DNA from: UBA668 sp041918155
GTDB lineage: Bacteria; Actinomycetota; Acidimicrobiia; Acidimicrobiales; Ilumatobacteraceae
Direction: 5' to 3'
Assembly: GCA_041918155.1 (NCBI GenBank)
Contig: JAYRWH010000004.1
Coordinates: 1 to 64,000 of the forward strand
Length of the DNA stretch: 64,000 bases
The notes beneath the pieces are model-generated. The model worked only from the letters and a program-made list of their open reading frames with translations, did not search any database and was not told the origin of the DNA. The position numbers and the translations under genes were made by a program. Below are positions 8,257-16,410 of the stretch, piece after piece; position 1 is the first letter of the stretch, and each line of letters starts with the position of its first letter.

Positions 8257-8913
8257 ATGCCAATCCAGGTGGAAACCAGGGACAGCGCAGCCCTCAACGA
8301 CGCCGATCTCGACGAGATGGGGTCGATGGGAGGTGCGTTCGACATCGGAGCGCTGTCCAAGGCCAAGGACGGCTGGGTGCTCAGCACCACCGCCCGTGTC
8401 GAGGGCAAGCTTCACGGTTTCTCGTTCGCGACCCTCGAGCGCATCGGCGGCACGCCCTGTGTGCTGCTCGGCCTCGTCAGCGTGAGGCGCACCTCCAAGC
8501 GCGATCAGGTGCTCAAGGGCCTCATGGGCGAGGCGTTCCACCGTGCACTGATGGCGTTCCCCGACGAAGACGTCGTGGTCGGCTCGCGCTTCGCCGCCGC
8601 CGACGGGCTGGAAGCCTTCCGCCTCGTCGGCGAGCTGATCCCGCGGCCCGGCCACCGCGCCGTTGGCGAAGAGCGGGCGTGGGGTCGCCGCTTGGCCCGC
8701 CGCTTCGGCGTCGATAGCCAGTACGACGAGCAGTCGTTCGTGGTGAAGAACAACGGCCAGACCGGTTTCCTCGACCACGAGTCGCTGAAGGCCGACAAGA
8801 TCAAGCCCGAGGTGGCGGCGCTGTTCGCGCCCCTTCCGGCCAAGAACACCGGCGTGGTCATCGTGCACGGCTGGGTGATGGCCGAGGATCTCGTCAAGAT
8901 CGGCGCCCGCTGA
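8257..8913 (+). CDS. Conserved protein of unknown function
   Basis: 218 residues, soluble, with no signal peptide or membrane segment. The ATG at 8257 is preceded by AGGAG (8242-8246). The N-terminal 25 residues are acidic. The central part alternates strand and helix (GWVLSTTARVEGKLHGFSFATLERIG, shown here in part: WVLSTTARVEGK, HGFSFATLERIG). It contains GRRLARRFGVDSQYD and ends with IVHGWVMAEDLVKIGAR. The TTARVEG...LERIGG...VLLGLVSVRR pattern loosely recalls an acyltransferase core, but I cannot assign a family. It sits between dnaE and a nitroreductase, same strand. Confidence 0.8.
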   Translation: MPIQVETRDSAALNDADLDEMGSMGGAFDIGALSKAKDGWVLSTTARVEGKLHGFSFATLERIGGTPCVLLGLVSVRRTSKRDQVLKGLMGEAFHRALMAFPDEDVVVGSRFAAADGLEAFRLVGELIPRPGHRAVGEERAWGRRLARRFGVDSQYDEQSFVVKNNGQTGFLDHESLKADKIKPEVAALFAPLPAKNTGVVIVHGWVMAEDLVKIGAR

Positions 8914-8960
8914 CCGAGGGGCAAGAGGCCCCGCTGGCAGCGCTCCTGCGCCGGCGGCGG

Positions 8961-9524
8961 ATGACCCGTCGCTTCTCCGGCGCCGGTGCCGAGCCAGGGG
9001 TTGTTGCCGAACTGCTCGATCTGGCCCGCCGCGCGCCGTCGGCCGGGTTCAGCCAGGGGGTGCACTTCCTCGTGCTGCGCGGCGCGTCGCTGGCCCGCTT
9101 CTGGGAGATCACCGGGGCAGGCGAGTGGTTCGCCGAGGCGCAGCCGGGCGTGCTCGCCGCGCCGGTGGTTGTGCTGCCGCTCGCTGATCCCACGGCCTAC
9201 ACCGCTCGCTACGCCGAGGGTGACAAGGCCGGCCACGGGCTGGAGGTGGCTGCCAACTGGGAAGTGCCGTTCTGGCTCACCGACACGGCGATGGCAGTGC
9301 AGAATCTGTTGCTGCTGGCCGAGGAGCGTGGCCTCGGCGCGCTGTACTTCGGCATCTTCCGCAACGCCCGGCAGCTGCTCGACGAGTTGGGTGTTCCCGC
9401 TCATGTCATGCAGGTCGGTGCCGTCGCGCTCGGCGAACGTGCCACCGACGATGCGCCGAGCGGCTCACCGCTCACCCGCCCCCGCCGCCCCGTCACCGAC
9501 GTCGTCCACCACCACCGCTGGTAA
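8961..9524 (+). CDS. Nitroreductase-family FMN protein
   Basis: 187 residues of the FMN-dependent nitroreductase fold. The flavin-binding start RRFSGAGAEP is followed by LLDLARRAPSAGFSQGVHFLV and by the C-terminal AVQNLLLLAEERGLGALYFGIFR. In this family an Arg-rich stretch immediately precedes the R-x-F motif. Here the stretch LLRRRRMTRRF spans the ATG, so the real start may lie up to 17 codons upstream, for example a CTG at 8910 overlapping the previous stop. The ATG is used because it is the first conventional codon. Substrate unknown. Confidence 0.82.
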   Translation: MTRRFSGAGAEPGVVAELLDLARRAPSAGFSQGVHFLVLRGASLARFWEITGAGEWFAEAQPGVLAAPVVVLPLADPTAYTARYAEGDKAGHGLEVAANWEVPFWLTDTAMAVQNLLLLAEERGLGALYFGIFRNARQLLDELGVPAHVMQVGAVALGERATDDAPSGSPLTRPRRPVTDVVHHHRW

Positions 9525-9570
9525 GTCGGCGTTCAGGCGGGGCCTAGGCCCGCTTCACCGCCGACTTGGG
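9523..9570. repeat. Dispersed palindromic element, copy 1
   Basis: AAGTCGGCG (9523-9531) pairs perfectly with CGCCGACTT (9559-9567), and GCGGG...CCCGC forms an inner stem. A second copy in the opposite orientation lies at 62041-62089. The left arm matches the reverse complement of that copy at 18 of 19 bases. It sits right after the nitroreductase stop and may act as a terminator, but it has no T-tract. Confidence 0.8.
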
Positions 9571-9584
9571 CGGTGCGTGGGCCC

Positions 9585-9590
9585 TAGATT
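9585..9590 (+). promoter_or_regulatory. -10 box of a leaderless promoter
   Basis: TAGATT ends six bases before the ATG at 9597 and there is no Shine-Dalgarno sequence. The transcript should begin at or next to the start codon. Confidence 0.5.
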
Positions 9591-9596
9591 TACCGG

Positions 9597-10553
9597 ATGA
9601 CCAACCCGCGCCCGTTCCGCTTCGGTGCTCACGCCAACGTCGTGGCGACGGCCGCCGAGTGGCGCGACATCGCCCGCAAGGTGGAAGACCTCGGGTACTG
9701 CACCCTGTTCGTGTCCGATCACTACCTCGACCGCGGCATTCCGCCGGCCGCGATCATGCATGTCGCCCCGATCACCGCGATGGCCACGGCGGCGGCGGTC
9801 ACCACGACCTTGCGCGTCGGGTGCCGCGTGTTCTGCATCGACTACCACGTGCCTGCCTCCCTGGCGAAGGAAGCGGCGACGCTGGACATGCTCTCCGAGG
9901 GCCGGCTGGAGTTCGGCATCGGTGCCGGCTGGAGCGCACATGAGTACGCGTCCATGGGCCTCGCCTTCGACGGCGCCCCGCAACGCGTTGCCAAGCTCGC
10001 AGAAGTGGTCGCCTTGCTGAAGGCGCACTGGTCGGGCGAGGTGATGAACCTCGCCGGCGAGTACGTCAATGTCGCCGGCTACGCGGGCCTGCCGTTGCCG
10101 GTGCAGAAGCCCAATCCTCCGCTGATGATCGGCGGGGGCAAGCAGCGGGTGCTGTCGCTCGCTGCCCGCGAGGCGGACATCGTCAGCATCTCCAACGTTC
10201 CGTTCCTGGCGGTCAACGACGCCGGGCTCGACCCGATGGGCGAGGCCGCCCGACGCCTCGGTTACGTCCGCGACGCTGCTGGTGATCGCTTCGGGCAGCT
10301 CGACATCGAGAGCTCGCCCTACTACGCGAAGATCACCGGCGACCGCGAGACCGCGCTCGCCAAGATCGCCGGGGTGCTGAAGGCCCCGCCCGAGGTGCTG
10401 GCCGATCACCCCAACGTGCTCGTCGGCACCGCCGAGGAGGTGGCCGAAGCACTGGTACGCCGCCGCGAGGTCACCGGCGTCAACTACGTCACCGTGCCGC
10501 AGGGCCTCATCGACTCGTTCGCGCCCGTCGCCGCGCTACTCCACGGAAAGTAG
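9597..10553 (+). CDS. LLM-class F420-dependent oxidoreductase
   Basis: 318 residues of the luciferase-like monooxygenase fold, in the subgroup that uses coenzyme F420 in actinobacteria. Start FRFGAHANVVATAAEW, then VEDLGYCTLFVSDHYLD, and further on RLEFGIGAGWSAHEY and PPLMIGGGKQRVL, all typical of this TIM-barrel family. It catalyses hydride transfer with reduced F420; the substrate is unknown. Start chosen at the ATG six bases after a TAGATT box. Ten bases separate its stop from the SDR gene, so the two may be cotranscribed. Confidence 0.88.
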   Translation: MTNPRPFRFGAHANVVATAAEWRDIARKVEDLGYCTLFVSDHYLDRGIPPAAIMHVAPITAMATAAAVTTTLRVGCRVFCIDYHVPASLAKEAATLDMLSEGRLEFGIGAGWSAHEYASMGLAFDGAPQRVAKLAEVVALLKAHWSGEVMNLAGEYVNVAGYAGLPLPVQKPNPPLMIGGGKQRVLSLAAREADIVSISNVPFLAVNDAGLDPMGEAARRLGYVRDAAGDRFGQLDIESSPYYAKITGDRETALAKIAGVLKAPPEVLADHPNVLVGTAEEVAEALVRRREVTGVNYVTVPQGLIDSFAPVAALLHGK

Positions 10554-10563
10554 GTCACCTCAC

Positions 10564-11301
10564 ATGGGTCGTCTCGATGGCAAGGTCGCAATCGTCACCG
10601 GCTCGGGTTCGGGCATCGGCAGGGCGTCGGCGGAGTTGTTCGCCCGTGAGGGCGCGAAGGTCGTGTGCGCGGACTTCAGCGGCACCGAGACCGAGGTCGC
10701 CAACGGGATCGGTGCGGCCGCCGTCGCGGTCCACGTCGACGTCACCAACCCCGACGAGGTCGCCGGCATGATCGACACGGCGGTGCGGCGGTTCGGGCGG
10801 CTCGACGTCTTGTTCAACAACGCGGGCATCGGCGGCCGCGCCCACACCCCGCTCCACGAGATCGATCTCGACGCGTTCGAGCTCCAGGTCGGCGTCCACC
10901 TCAAGGGTGTCTTCCTGGGGATGAGGTATGGGATCCGGGCGATGCTCGCCAACGGTGGCGGGTCGATCATCAACACGGCCTCGGCCGCGGGCTTGGTGGG
11001 GATGAAGGGGTTGTCGGTGTACTCAGCGGCGAAGGGCGGCGTCGTGCTGCTCACCAAGTCGGCCGCGCTCGACTACGCGGAGTTGGGCATCCGCGTCAAC
11101 GCCATCTGCCCTGGCATCGTGTACACGGGCCTGTCGGTTGCTCGTGGCCAGAAGCCCGACGCGCCGCGCCCCGAGCAGCCGGTGGGCCGCTACGGCAAGG
11201 TGCACGAACTCGCGGCCGCGGCGTTGTTCCTGGCCAGCGACGAGTCGTCGTTCATCACCGGAACGGCGATCCCCGTCGACGGCGGCTACGTCGCCCGCTG
11301 A
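10564..11301 (+). CDS. Short-chain dehydrogenase/reductase (SDR)
   Basis: 245-residue classical SDR. The nucleotide-binding TGSGSGIG is near residue 13, NNAG near residue 90, the catalytic Ser in INTASAAG near residue 138 and YSAAK near residue 152. CADFSG after beta-2 favours NAD(H). It is followed by a DUF35 protein and a thiolase, so a 3-hydroxyacyl-CoA or hydroxysteroid dehydrogenase role is plausible but inferred from context only. Confidence 0.9.
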   Translation: MGRLDGKVAIVTGSGSGIGRASAELFAREGAKVVCADFSGTETEVANGIGAAAVAVHVDVTNPDEVAGMIDTAVRRFGRLDVLFNNAGIGGRAHTPLHEIDLDAFELQVGVHLKGVFLGMRYGIRAMLANGGGSIINTASAAGLVGMKGLSVYSAAKGGVVLLTKSAALDYAELGIRVNAICPGIVYTGLSVARGQKPDAPRPEQPVGRYGKVHELAAAALFLASDESSFITGTAIPVDGGYVAR

Positions 11302-11359
11302 GCGCCCGACGGGTCCCGCTCGGTACAGTGCCCCCAGAATCTGCGCAGGAGAACCACCA

Positions 11360-11752
11360 ATGGTCGAACAGATCCCCCTCGTCAACTACCTCGTCCTCGG
11401 TGACACGCCTCACCTGCGGGCCAACGAGTGCACCAACTGCGGCGCCCGCTTCTTCGATCGGCGCAACGCGTGCGCCGGCTGCAGCGGAACCGAGTTCCGT
11501 CAGGTGGCCATCGCCGCCGACGGTGAGGTGCGGTCGTTCACGATCGTCAACGTCGCCGCCCCCGGCGTGCCCGTGCCCTACGTGTCGGCGATCATCGACT
11601 GCCACGGCACGAGCGTGCGCGCCAACCTGGTCAACGTCGAACCGAGCCCCGACGATGTGCACCTCGGCATGAAGGTGCGCCTGCACACCTATTCGCTCGG
11701 CCTCGACTCCAACGGCCTCGAAGCCATCGGCTTCGGCTTCGAACCCGCCTGA
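11360..11752 (+). CDS. DUF35 OB-fold protein with zinc ribbon (acyl-CoA-associated)
   Basis: 130 residues. The N-terminal rubredoxin-like zinc ribbon carries two CxxC pairs (CTNC and CAGC, residues about 23-40). An OB fold follows (VRSFTIVNVAAPG, PYVSAIIDC). This family accompanies non-standard thiolases and aldolases such as archaeal HMG-CoA synthase partners and the ChsH2/Ltp2 steroid aldolase, where it organises the acyl-CoA site. Start at ATG 11360 with AGGAG ten bases upstream. It is 20 bases before the thiolase, so the pair very likely form a complex. Confidence 0.9.
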   Translation: MVEQIPLVNYLVLGDTPHLRANECTNCGARFFDRRNACAGCSGTEFRQVAIAADGEVRSFTIVNVAAPGVPVPYVSAIIDCHGTSVRANLVNVEPSPDDVHLGMKVRLHTYSLGLDSNGLEAIGFGFEPA

Positions 11753-11772
11753 TCCCGGAAGGACCTGCACCA

Positions 11773-12966
11773 ATGAGTGAGAACGTCTGGATCCTCGGGA
11801 TCCACATGACCAAGTTCGGCAAGCACCCCGACAAGGACATCGTCGATCTCGGCGCGGAGGCCGCACTCGCGGCGCTCAAGGACGCCGGCGTGACGATGAA
11901 GGACATGGGCGTGATGGCCTCGGGCAACCTGCTCGGTGGTGGGTCGGCACAACAGATCCAGAAGCAGATCGGCCAGACGGGAATCCCCGCCTTCAACGTG
12001 TCGAACGCGTGCGCCACGGGCGCGACCGCGCTGAAGACCGTGATCATGGCCGTCAAGTCGGGTGAGTGCGACTACGGCCTTGCGGTCGGCGTGGAGAAGC
12101 TGGCCGGCGCCGGATTGCTCGGTGCGCGCCCCAACCGCACCAGCGACACCTGGACGCCAGAGGGCCGCTACGGCGCGGTCATGGGCATCGACGGGCGCAT
12201 CGGCACCGAGGGCATGCCCGGCGTGTTTGCCCAGGTCGGCATGGAGTACGGCCACAAGTACGGCGGCACGAGCTTCGAGCTGTTCGCCCGCATCAGCGAG
12301 AAGAACCACGCGCACAGCACGCTCAACCCCCTCGCCGCGTACACCAAGCGGATGACACTGGAAGAGATCATGGGCGACGCGATGATGGCGTACCCCAACA
12401 CCCGGCCGATGTGCTCGGCGAACTGCGATGGTGCGGCCGCCGCGGTCGTGGTGAGCGATGCCAAGCTGAAATCGCTCAGCCTCGAGCAGCAACGGCGTGC
12501 GGTGAAGGTGGCAGCGAGCGTGCTCACGACCGACCCGTACGAGGAGGCCTGCCAGGTGCTGCCGAATGTCAACACGCTCACACGCAACGCGGCCAAGACC
12601 GCCTACGAGCGCGCCGGCATCGGCCCTGAGGATCTCGACCTCGTGGAGCTGCACGACTGCTTCGCCACTGCCGAGCTGGTGCACTACGACAATCTGATGC
12701 TGTGCCCGGAGGGTGGCGCGGTCGACTTCTTCAACTCCGGTGCCCCGTTCCGCGACGGCAGTATGCCGGTGAACGTGTCGGGTGGCTTGGAGTCCAAGGG
12801 CCACCCGATCGCCGCCACCGGCATTGCCAACATCTGGGAGATCTGCCACCACCTTCGGGGCGAGGCCGGCTCCCGTCAGATCGAGGGTGCGAAGGTGGGC
12901 CTGGCCCATGTCATCGGCCTCGGTTCCGCCTGCGGCATCCATGTCCTGGAGCGCAGCGGCCTGTAG
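11773..12966 (+). CDS. Thiolase-family protein (lipid-transfer/SCP2-thiolase type)
   Basis: 397 residues. The nucleophile Cys is kept in NVSNACATGATAL near residue 80. The C-terminal active-site motifs are HDCFATAELVHY near residue 295 and GGLESKGHPIAATG near residue 340. The Ltp2 steroid aldolases lack the nucleophilic Cys, so this is more likely a true 3-ketoacyl-CoA thiolase acting on bulky or branched acyl-CoAs. GGAAGGAC lies shortly before the ATG. The preceding DUF35 gene probably encodes its partner subunit. Confidence 0.9.
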   Translation: MSENVWILGIHMTKFGKHPDKDIVDLGAEAALAALKDAGVTMKDMGVMASGNLLGGGSAQQIQKQIGQTGIPAFNVSNACATGATALKTVIMAVKSGECDYGLAVGVEKLAGAGLLGARPNRTSDTWTPEGRYGAVMGIDGRIGTEGMPGVFAQVGMEYGHKYGGTSFELFARISEKNHAHSTLNPLAAYTKRMTLEEIMGDAMMAYPNTRPMCSANCDGAAAAVVVSDAKLKSLSLEQQRRAVKVAASVLTTDPYEEACQVLPNVNTLTRNAAKTAYERAGIGPEDLDLVELHDCFATAELVHYDNLMLCPEGGAVDFFNSGAPFRDGSMPVNVSGGLESKGHPIAATGIANIWEICHHLRGEAGSRQIEGAKVGLAHVIGLGSACGIHVLERSGL

Positions 12967-12979
12967 CCAGGGATACCCG

Positions 12980-13474
12980 TCAGTTGTTCGGGCAGGTGGC
13001 GTCCATGTAGGCGGAGATGTTGTCGGCCGCGGCCTGCACCTCGGGGGTGCTGATGGCCTGCAGCGCGGCGAGCACGGCGGGATCGCTCATCGCGTTGGCG
13101 TCGCCTTCGTGTTCGGCCATCACCTGCAAGAAGGCGATGTAGGCCTGGGCGAAGGTGTGCGCGTCATCCTTGAGGTCGGCGGGCACGGCGGCCTCGAGGG
13201 CGGTGAACGTCGCCTCGAGCTGAGCGGCATCGCTCTGACCGGAGACGGCTGCGCCCGCGTTCGCCATCGCATTCACGATGGCCATGCACTCGGCCGGAAC
13301 GCCGGCGACGTTCGGGATCGTGACGCCACCGGGGATCGTGACGCCGCCGGGAAGGGTGGCGCCGTTGGCAAGGTCCTGCTGCGCACTCTGAACGCTGGGG
13401 CTCGTGTCGTCGCTGCACGCGGCGAGGCTCACGATCGCTGTGGCCGCCAGAGCGGCTCCGAGGATCCTCTTCAT
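12980..13474 (-). CDS. Small lipoprotein of unknown function
   Basis: 164 residues. The signal peptide MKRILGAALAATAIVSLAAC ends in a lipobox with Cys20, giving a membrane-anchored extracytoplasmic protein. A low-complexity segment follows with two GGVTIP repeats around residues 45-52. The rest is helical and Ala-rich, with a single distant Cys pair (ECMAI and ATCPNN) that could form a disulfide. AAGGAA precedes the ATG. It lies just downstream of fabI on the same strand, with an 18-base gap to the fabI stop. No known family recognised. Confidence 0.85.
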   Translation of the reverse strand: MKRILGAALAATAIVSLAACSDDTSPSVQSAQQDLANGATLPGGVTIPGGVTIPNVAGVPAECMAIVNAMANAGAAVSGQSDAAQLEATFTALEAAVPADLKDDAHTFAQAYIAFLQVMAEHEGDANAMSDPAVLAALQAISTPEVQAAADNISAYMDATCPNN

Positions 13475-13491
13475 GTGGTGTTTCCTTTCAG

Positions 13492-14259
13492 TCAGGCGCC
13501 GACGGCGTGGTAGCCGCCGTCGACATGGACGATCTCACCGGTGGTGGCGGGGAACCAATCGGAGAGCAGAGCGATGCATGCCTTGGCCACGGCCGAGGAA
13601 TCGGTGACATCCCAGCCGAGCGGGGAGCGGTCGTCCCACACGTCCTCGAACTTCTTGAACCCCGGGATGCTCTTCGCGGCCATAGTTTTCACCGGGCCGG
13701 CGGCGATCAGGTTGCTGCGGATTCCGCGCGGTCCGAGTTCGCGGGCAAGGTAGCGGCTGATGCTCTCGAGGGCGGACTTGGCGACACCCATCCAGTTGTA
13801 GGCCGGCCAGGCGACGGTGTTGTCGAAGTCGAGCCCGACGAATGCGCCGCCGTTTGTCATCAGCGGGGCGAACGCCTCCGCCAGCGCCTTGAGCGAGTAG
13901 GCACTGACGTGGAGGGCGATGCTCACGTCGTTCCACTGGGGGGCGAGGAAGTCTTCGCCGAGGCACGCCTCGGGGGCGAAGCCGATGCTGTGCAGCACGC
14001 CGTCGACGTGGCCCCACTTCTCGGCGAGCGCCTCACGCACGTTCACCAGGTGCTCGGGAACGGTGACGTCGAGTTCGTAGACATCGACGGGCGTAGGTAG
14101 CTTGCGCCCGGTGCGCTGGGTGAGGCTGAGTGCACGACCAGCCCCGGTGAGCACGATGTTGGCGCCCTCCTGTTGGGCCAGCACCGCCGCGCCGTAGGCG
14201 AGGGAGGCATCGGTGAGGACGCCGGTGATCACGATGTTCTTGCCGTCGAGGAGACCCAT
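13492..14259 (-). CDS. fabI: Enoyl-[acyl-carrier-protein] reductase, FabI/InhA type
   Basis: 255 residues. Reduces trans-2-enoyl-ACP with NADH in the last step of the type II fatty acid elongation cycle. The start GLLDGKNIVITGVLTDASLAY carries the atypical SDR dinucleotide site of FabI. The catalytic pair is in YNWMGVAKSALE (Tyr then Lys seven residues on), matching InhA wording closely. TACGCT lies eight bases before the ATG with no ribosome site, consistent with a leaderless start. Transcribed divergently from npdG. Confidence 0.93.
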   Translation of the reverse strand: MGLLDGKNIVITGVLTDASLAYGAAVLAQQEGANIVLTGAGRALSLTQRTGRKLPTPVDVYELDVTVPEHLVNVREALAEKWGHVDGVLHSIGFAPEACLGEDFLAPQWNDVSIALHVSAYSLKALAEAFAPLMTNGGAFVGLDFDNTVAWPAYNWMGVAKSALESISRYLARELGPRGIRSNLIAAGPVKTMAAKSIPGFKKFEDVWDDRSPLGWDVTDSSAVAKACIALLSDWFPATTGEIVHVDGGYHAVGA

Positions 14260-14334
14260 GTCGCGAGAGCGTAATCGGCTTGCGGAGGTGTATCGCCTTC
14301 GCCTCTCGCGCGAAGCGTGTGCAAGGCTTGCTTC

Positions 14335-15060
14335 ATGCGCATCGGCATCTTGGGTGGCACTGGTCCGGCGGGGAGCGCGCTCGCGGCGCGCCTTGCTTCA
14401 GTTGGGTATGAGGTGGTCATCGGCTCGCGTTCGAAGTACCGGGCGATGGAGGCGCGCGACGCCCAGATCGAGAAGTGGCCGGCGCTCGCCGACAAGCTCT
14501 CCTGCGGCGACAACGCCGCCGCATCGAGTTGCGACCTCGTGGTGATCGCCACCCCGTGGGATTCGGCCGCCACCACGGCACACGAGAACGAAGAGCTTCT
14601 CGAAGGCAAGATCCTGGTGAGCATGGCCAACGCCCTGGTACGGGTGGGCAAGGAGTTCCAGCCTCTCGTGCCACCTCGCGGCAGCGTGGCCGCCCACGTG
14701 CAGGCGGCGATGCCGAAGTGCCGGGTCGTGGCTGCCTTCCACCATCTGCCGGCGACGGAGCTCGGCCACATCGGCGAACCGATCGACAGCGATGTGCTCA
14801 TCTGTGGCGACGATCCGGTGGCCGTGCGCACGATGAGTGAGATCATCGAGAAGATCCCTGGCTGCCGCCCGCTCGATGCCGGCGAGCTGTCCAACGCAAT
14901 GGCGATCGAGGCATTCACCGCGGTAATGCTGCAGCTCAACGTGCGGTACAAGACCCGCGTCGCCCCCAAGCTGACCGGGATCAAGGGCGATCCGCGGGCC
15001 GAGAAGGCCGCGGAGAAGGCTGCGGCCGCGGCAGCCAAGGCGGTAGCGTCGCCCACGTGA
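14335..15060 (+). CDS. npdG: NADPH:F420 oxidoreductase-like protein
   Basis: 241 residues. The start MRIGILGGTGPAGSALAARL is the NADP-binding Rossmann motif of F420-dependent NADP reductases, and VIGSR follows beta-2. LVVIATPWDSAA, VSMANALV and VVAAFHHLPATEL are family motifs for the F420-binding half. Such enzymes exchange hydride between NADPH and F420. Reduced F420 would serve the LLM enzymes in this window. An Ala/Lys-rich C-terminal tail is extra. Its TGA overlaps the GTG start of mshC. Confidence 0.88.
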   Translation: MRIGILGGTGPAGSALAARLASVGYEVVIGSRSKYRAMEARDAQIEKWPALADKLSCGDNAAASSCDLVVIATPWDSAATTAHENEELLEGKILVSMANALVRVGKEFQPLVPPRGSVAAHVQAAMPKCRVVAAFHHLPATELGHIGEPIDSDVLICGDDPVAVRTMSEIIEKIPGCRPLDAGELSNAMAIEAFTAVMLQLNVRYKTRVAPKLTGIKGDPRAEKAAEKAAAAAAKAVASPT

Positions 15061-16178
15061 CGATGCGCCTTTACGACACCGCCCGCCAGTCCGTGGTGCC
15101 GTTCGAACCGGGCGAGCAGGTGCTCATGTACACGTGCGGCATCACGCCGTACGATGCCACCCACCTCGGGCATGCAGCGACGTTCATCGCCTACGACGTG
15201 CTGCAACGGCGCCTCATCGACAGAGGCCACACGGTCAAGTGCGTCCGCAACGTCACCGACGTCGACGACCCGCTGTTCGCCAAGGCCCGTGAGCTCGGCG
15301 TGCATTACCTCGACCTGGCGGCGGGGGAGGAAGCTCGTTTCGAGCGCGATCTCGAGGCGCTCAACGCCCTGCCCGTCTACAGCACACCCCGCGCCTCCAG
15401 CGCGATCCCCGACATCCGTGGCTTCATCGGCATGGTGCTCGAGCGCGGGTTCGCCTACGAGTCGGGCGGCAGCGTGTACTTCGACGTGTCGAAGTTCCCC
15501 TCGTTCGGTTCGGTGAGCAACTACTCCGAGGAGCAGATGATCGAGTTCGCGCGCGACCGCGGCGGCAACGTTGACGACACCAACAAGCGGCACCCGCTCG
15601 ATTTCGTCCTGTGGCACCCCTCCTTGGCCGACGAGCCGAGCTGGGACACGATGTGGGGGCCCGGCCGTCCGGGCTGGCACATCGAGTGCAGCGCACTGGC
15701 CCTGCGCGAACTGGGCACCACGATCGACCTGCACGGCGGCGGCACCGACCTGATCTTCCCCCATCACGAGTGCGAGCGGGCGCAGAGCGAGGCCGCCACC
15801 GGCGAGCCGTTCGTGCGCCATTGGATGCACGTAGCGATGGTGTTCATGGACGGCCACAAGATGTCCAAGAGCCGCGGCAACCTCGTGTTCGTCGACGCTC
15901 TGCGCAAGGTGTGGGACCCGCGGGCGATCCGCCTCGGGATCATCGAGCACCACTACCGCCGCGAGTGGGAGTGGGACGAAACCCTCATGCCCCGCAACAC
16001 TGCCCGCCTCCAGGCCTGGGCCGCGGCTCCCAAGTACGAGGACGGCGTGGTGAGCGAGGTGAGGGCCGCCCTCGACGACGATCTCGACACGCCCTCCGCG
16101 CTGGCGCTGATCGACGAGGCCGCGGCTGCCGGCCAGGGCGTGCACGACGCCGCCGCCCTCCTTGGCGTTCTGCTCTGA
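15057..16178 (+). CDS. mshC: Cysteinyl-tRNA-synthetase-like mycothiol ligase MshC
   Basis: 373 residues. Ligates cysteine to glucosaminyl-inositol in mycothiol synthesis, using ATP. The signature MYTCGITPYDATHLGHAAT is that of MshC rather than CysS, which usually has YDYSHIGHAR-like wording. Zinc ligands are suggested by TCG, HIECSA and PHHECE. HKMSKSRGNL is the KMSKS loop. It is much shorter than CysS because the anticodon-binding domain is absent. Start GTG 15057 overlaps the npdG stop (GTGA); an ATG at 15063 is the alternative. A CysS paralogue is the main competing reading. Confidence 0.85.
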   Translation: MTMRLYDTARQSVVPFEPGEQVLMYTCGITPYDATHLGHAATFIAYDVLQRRLIDRGHTVKCVRNVTDVDDPLFAKARELGVHYLDLAAGEEARFERDLEALNALPVYSTPRASSAIPDIRGFIGMVLERGFAYESGGSVYFDVSKFPSFGSVSNYSEEQMIEFARDRGGNVDDTNKRHPLDFVLWHPSLADEPSWDTMWGPGRPGWHIECSALALRELGTTIDLHGGGTDLIFPHHECERAQSEAATGEPFVRHWMHVAMVFMDGHKMSKSRGNLVFVDALRKVWDPRAIRLGIIEHHYRREWEWDETLMPRNTARLQAWAAAPKYEDGVVSEVRAALDDDLDTPSALALIDEAAAAGQGVHDAAALLGVLL

Positions 16179-16371
16179 GCCGGCCCGGGAGGGGCGTCCG
16201 CCAGAGGTGGAATCATTCTGTGATTTCGTCGAGCGCGCTCGTCGGCGACATGTACCGAGAAGGTCGGCCCTCAGGCGCGAGCAGTTCCGGCGTGCCCAGC
16301 GCGCTGGTCGGGCAAACGTGAACGGCGCCTTACAAATCGGTTGCGCACTCCCACGGTCATGCTCTGTGGAC

Positions 16372-16377
16372 TATGAT
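16372..16377 (+). promoter_or_regulatory. -10 box of a leaderless promoter before a mini-ORF
   Basis: TATGAT, five of six to the consensus, ends six bases before the ATG at 16384. No good -35 is visible. Confidence 0.55.
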
Positions 16378-16383
16378 CCGCCC

Positions 16384-16410
16384 ATGTTCAGGACAGCGGT
16401 TCACGCATGA
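16384..16410 (+). CDS. Leaderless 8-codon mini-ORF coupled to the acyltransferase gene
   Basis: Encodes M-F-R-T-A-V-H-A. The TGA (16408-16410) overlaps the ATG of the next gene (16407) as ATGA. The TATGAT box six bases upstream makes this ATG the likely first codon of the mRNA. Ribosomes ending here could reinitiate on the downstream gene, which has no Shine-Dalgarno of its own. There is no conservation evidence, so it is a prediction. Confidence 0.5.
   Translation: MFRTAVHA

Noticed and set aside
15057..16178. Calling the gene cysS
   Set aside because: The ITPYDATHLGHAAT signature and absent anticodon-binding domain favour MshC.
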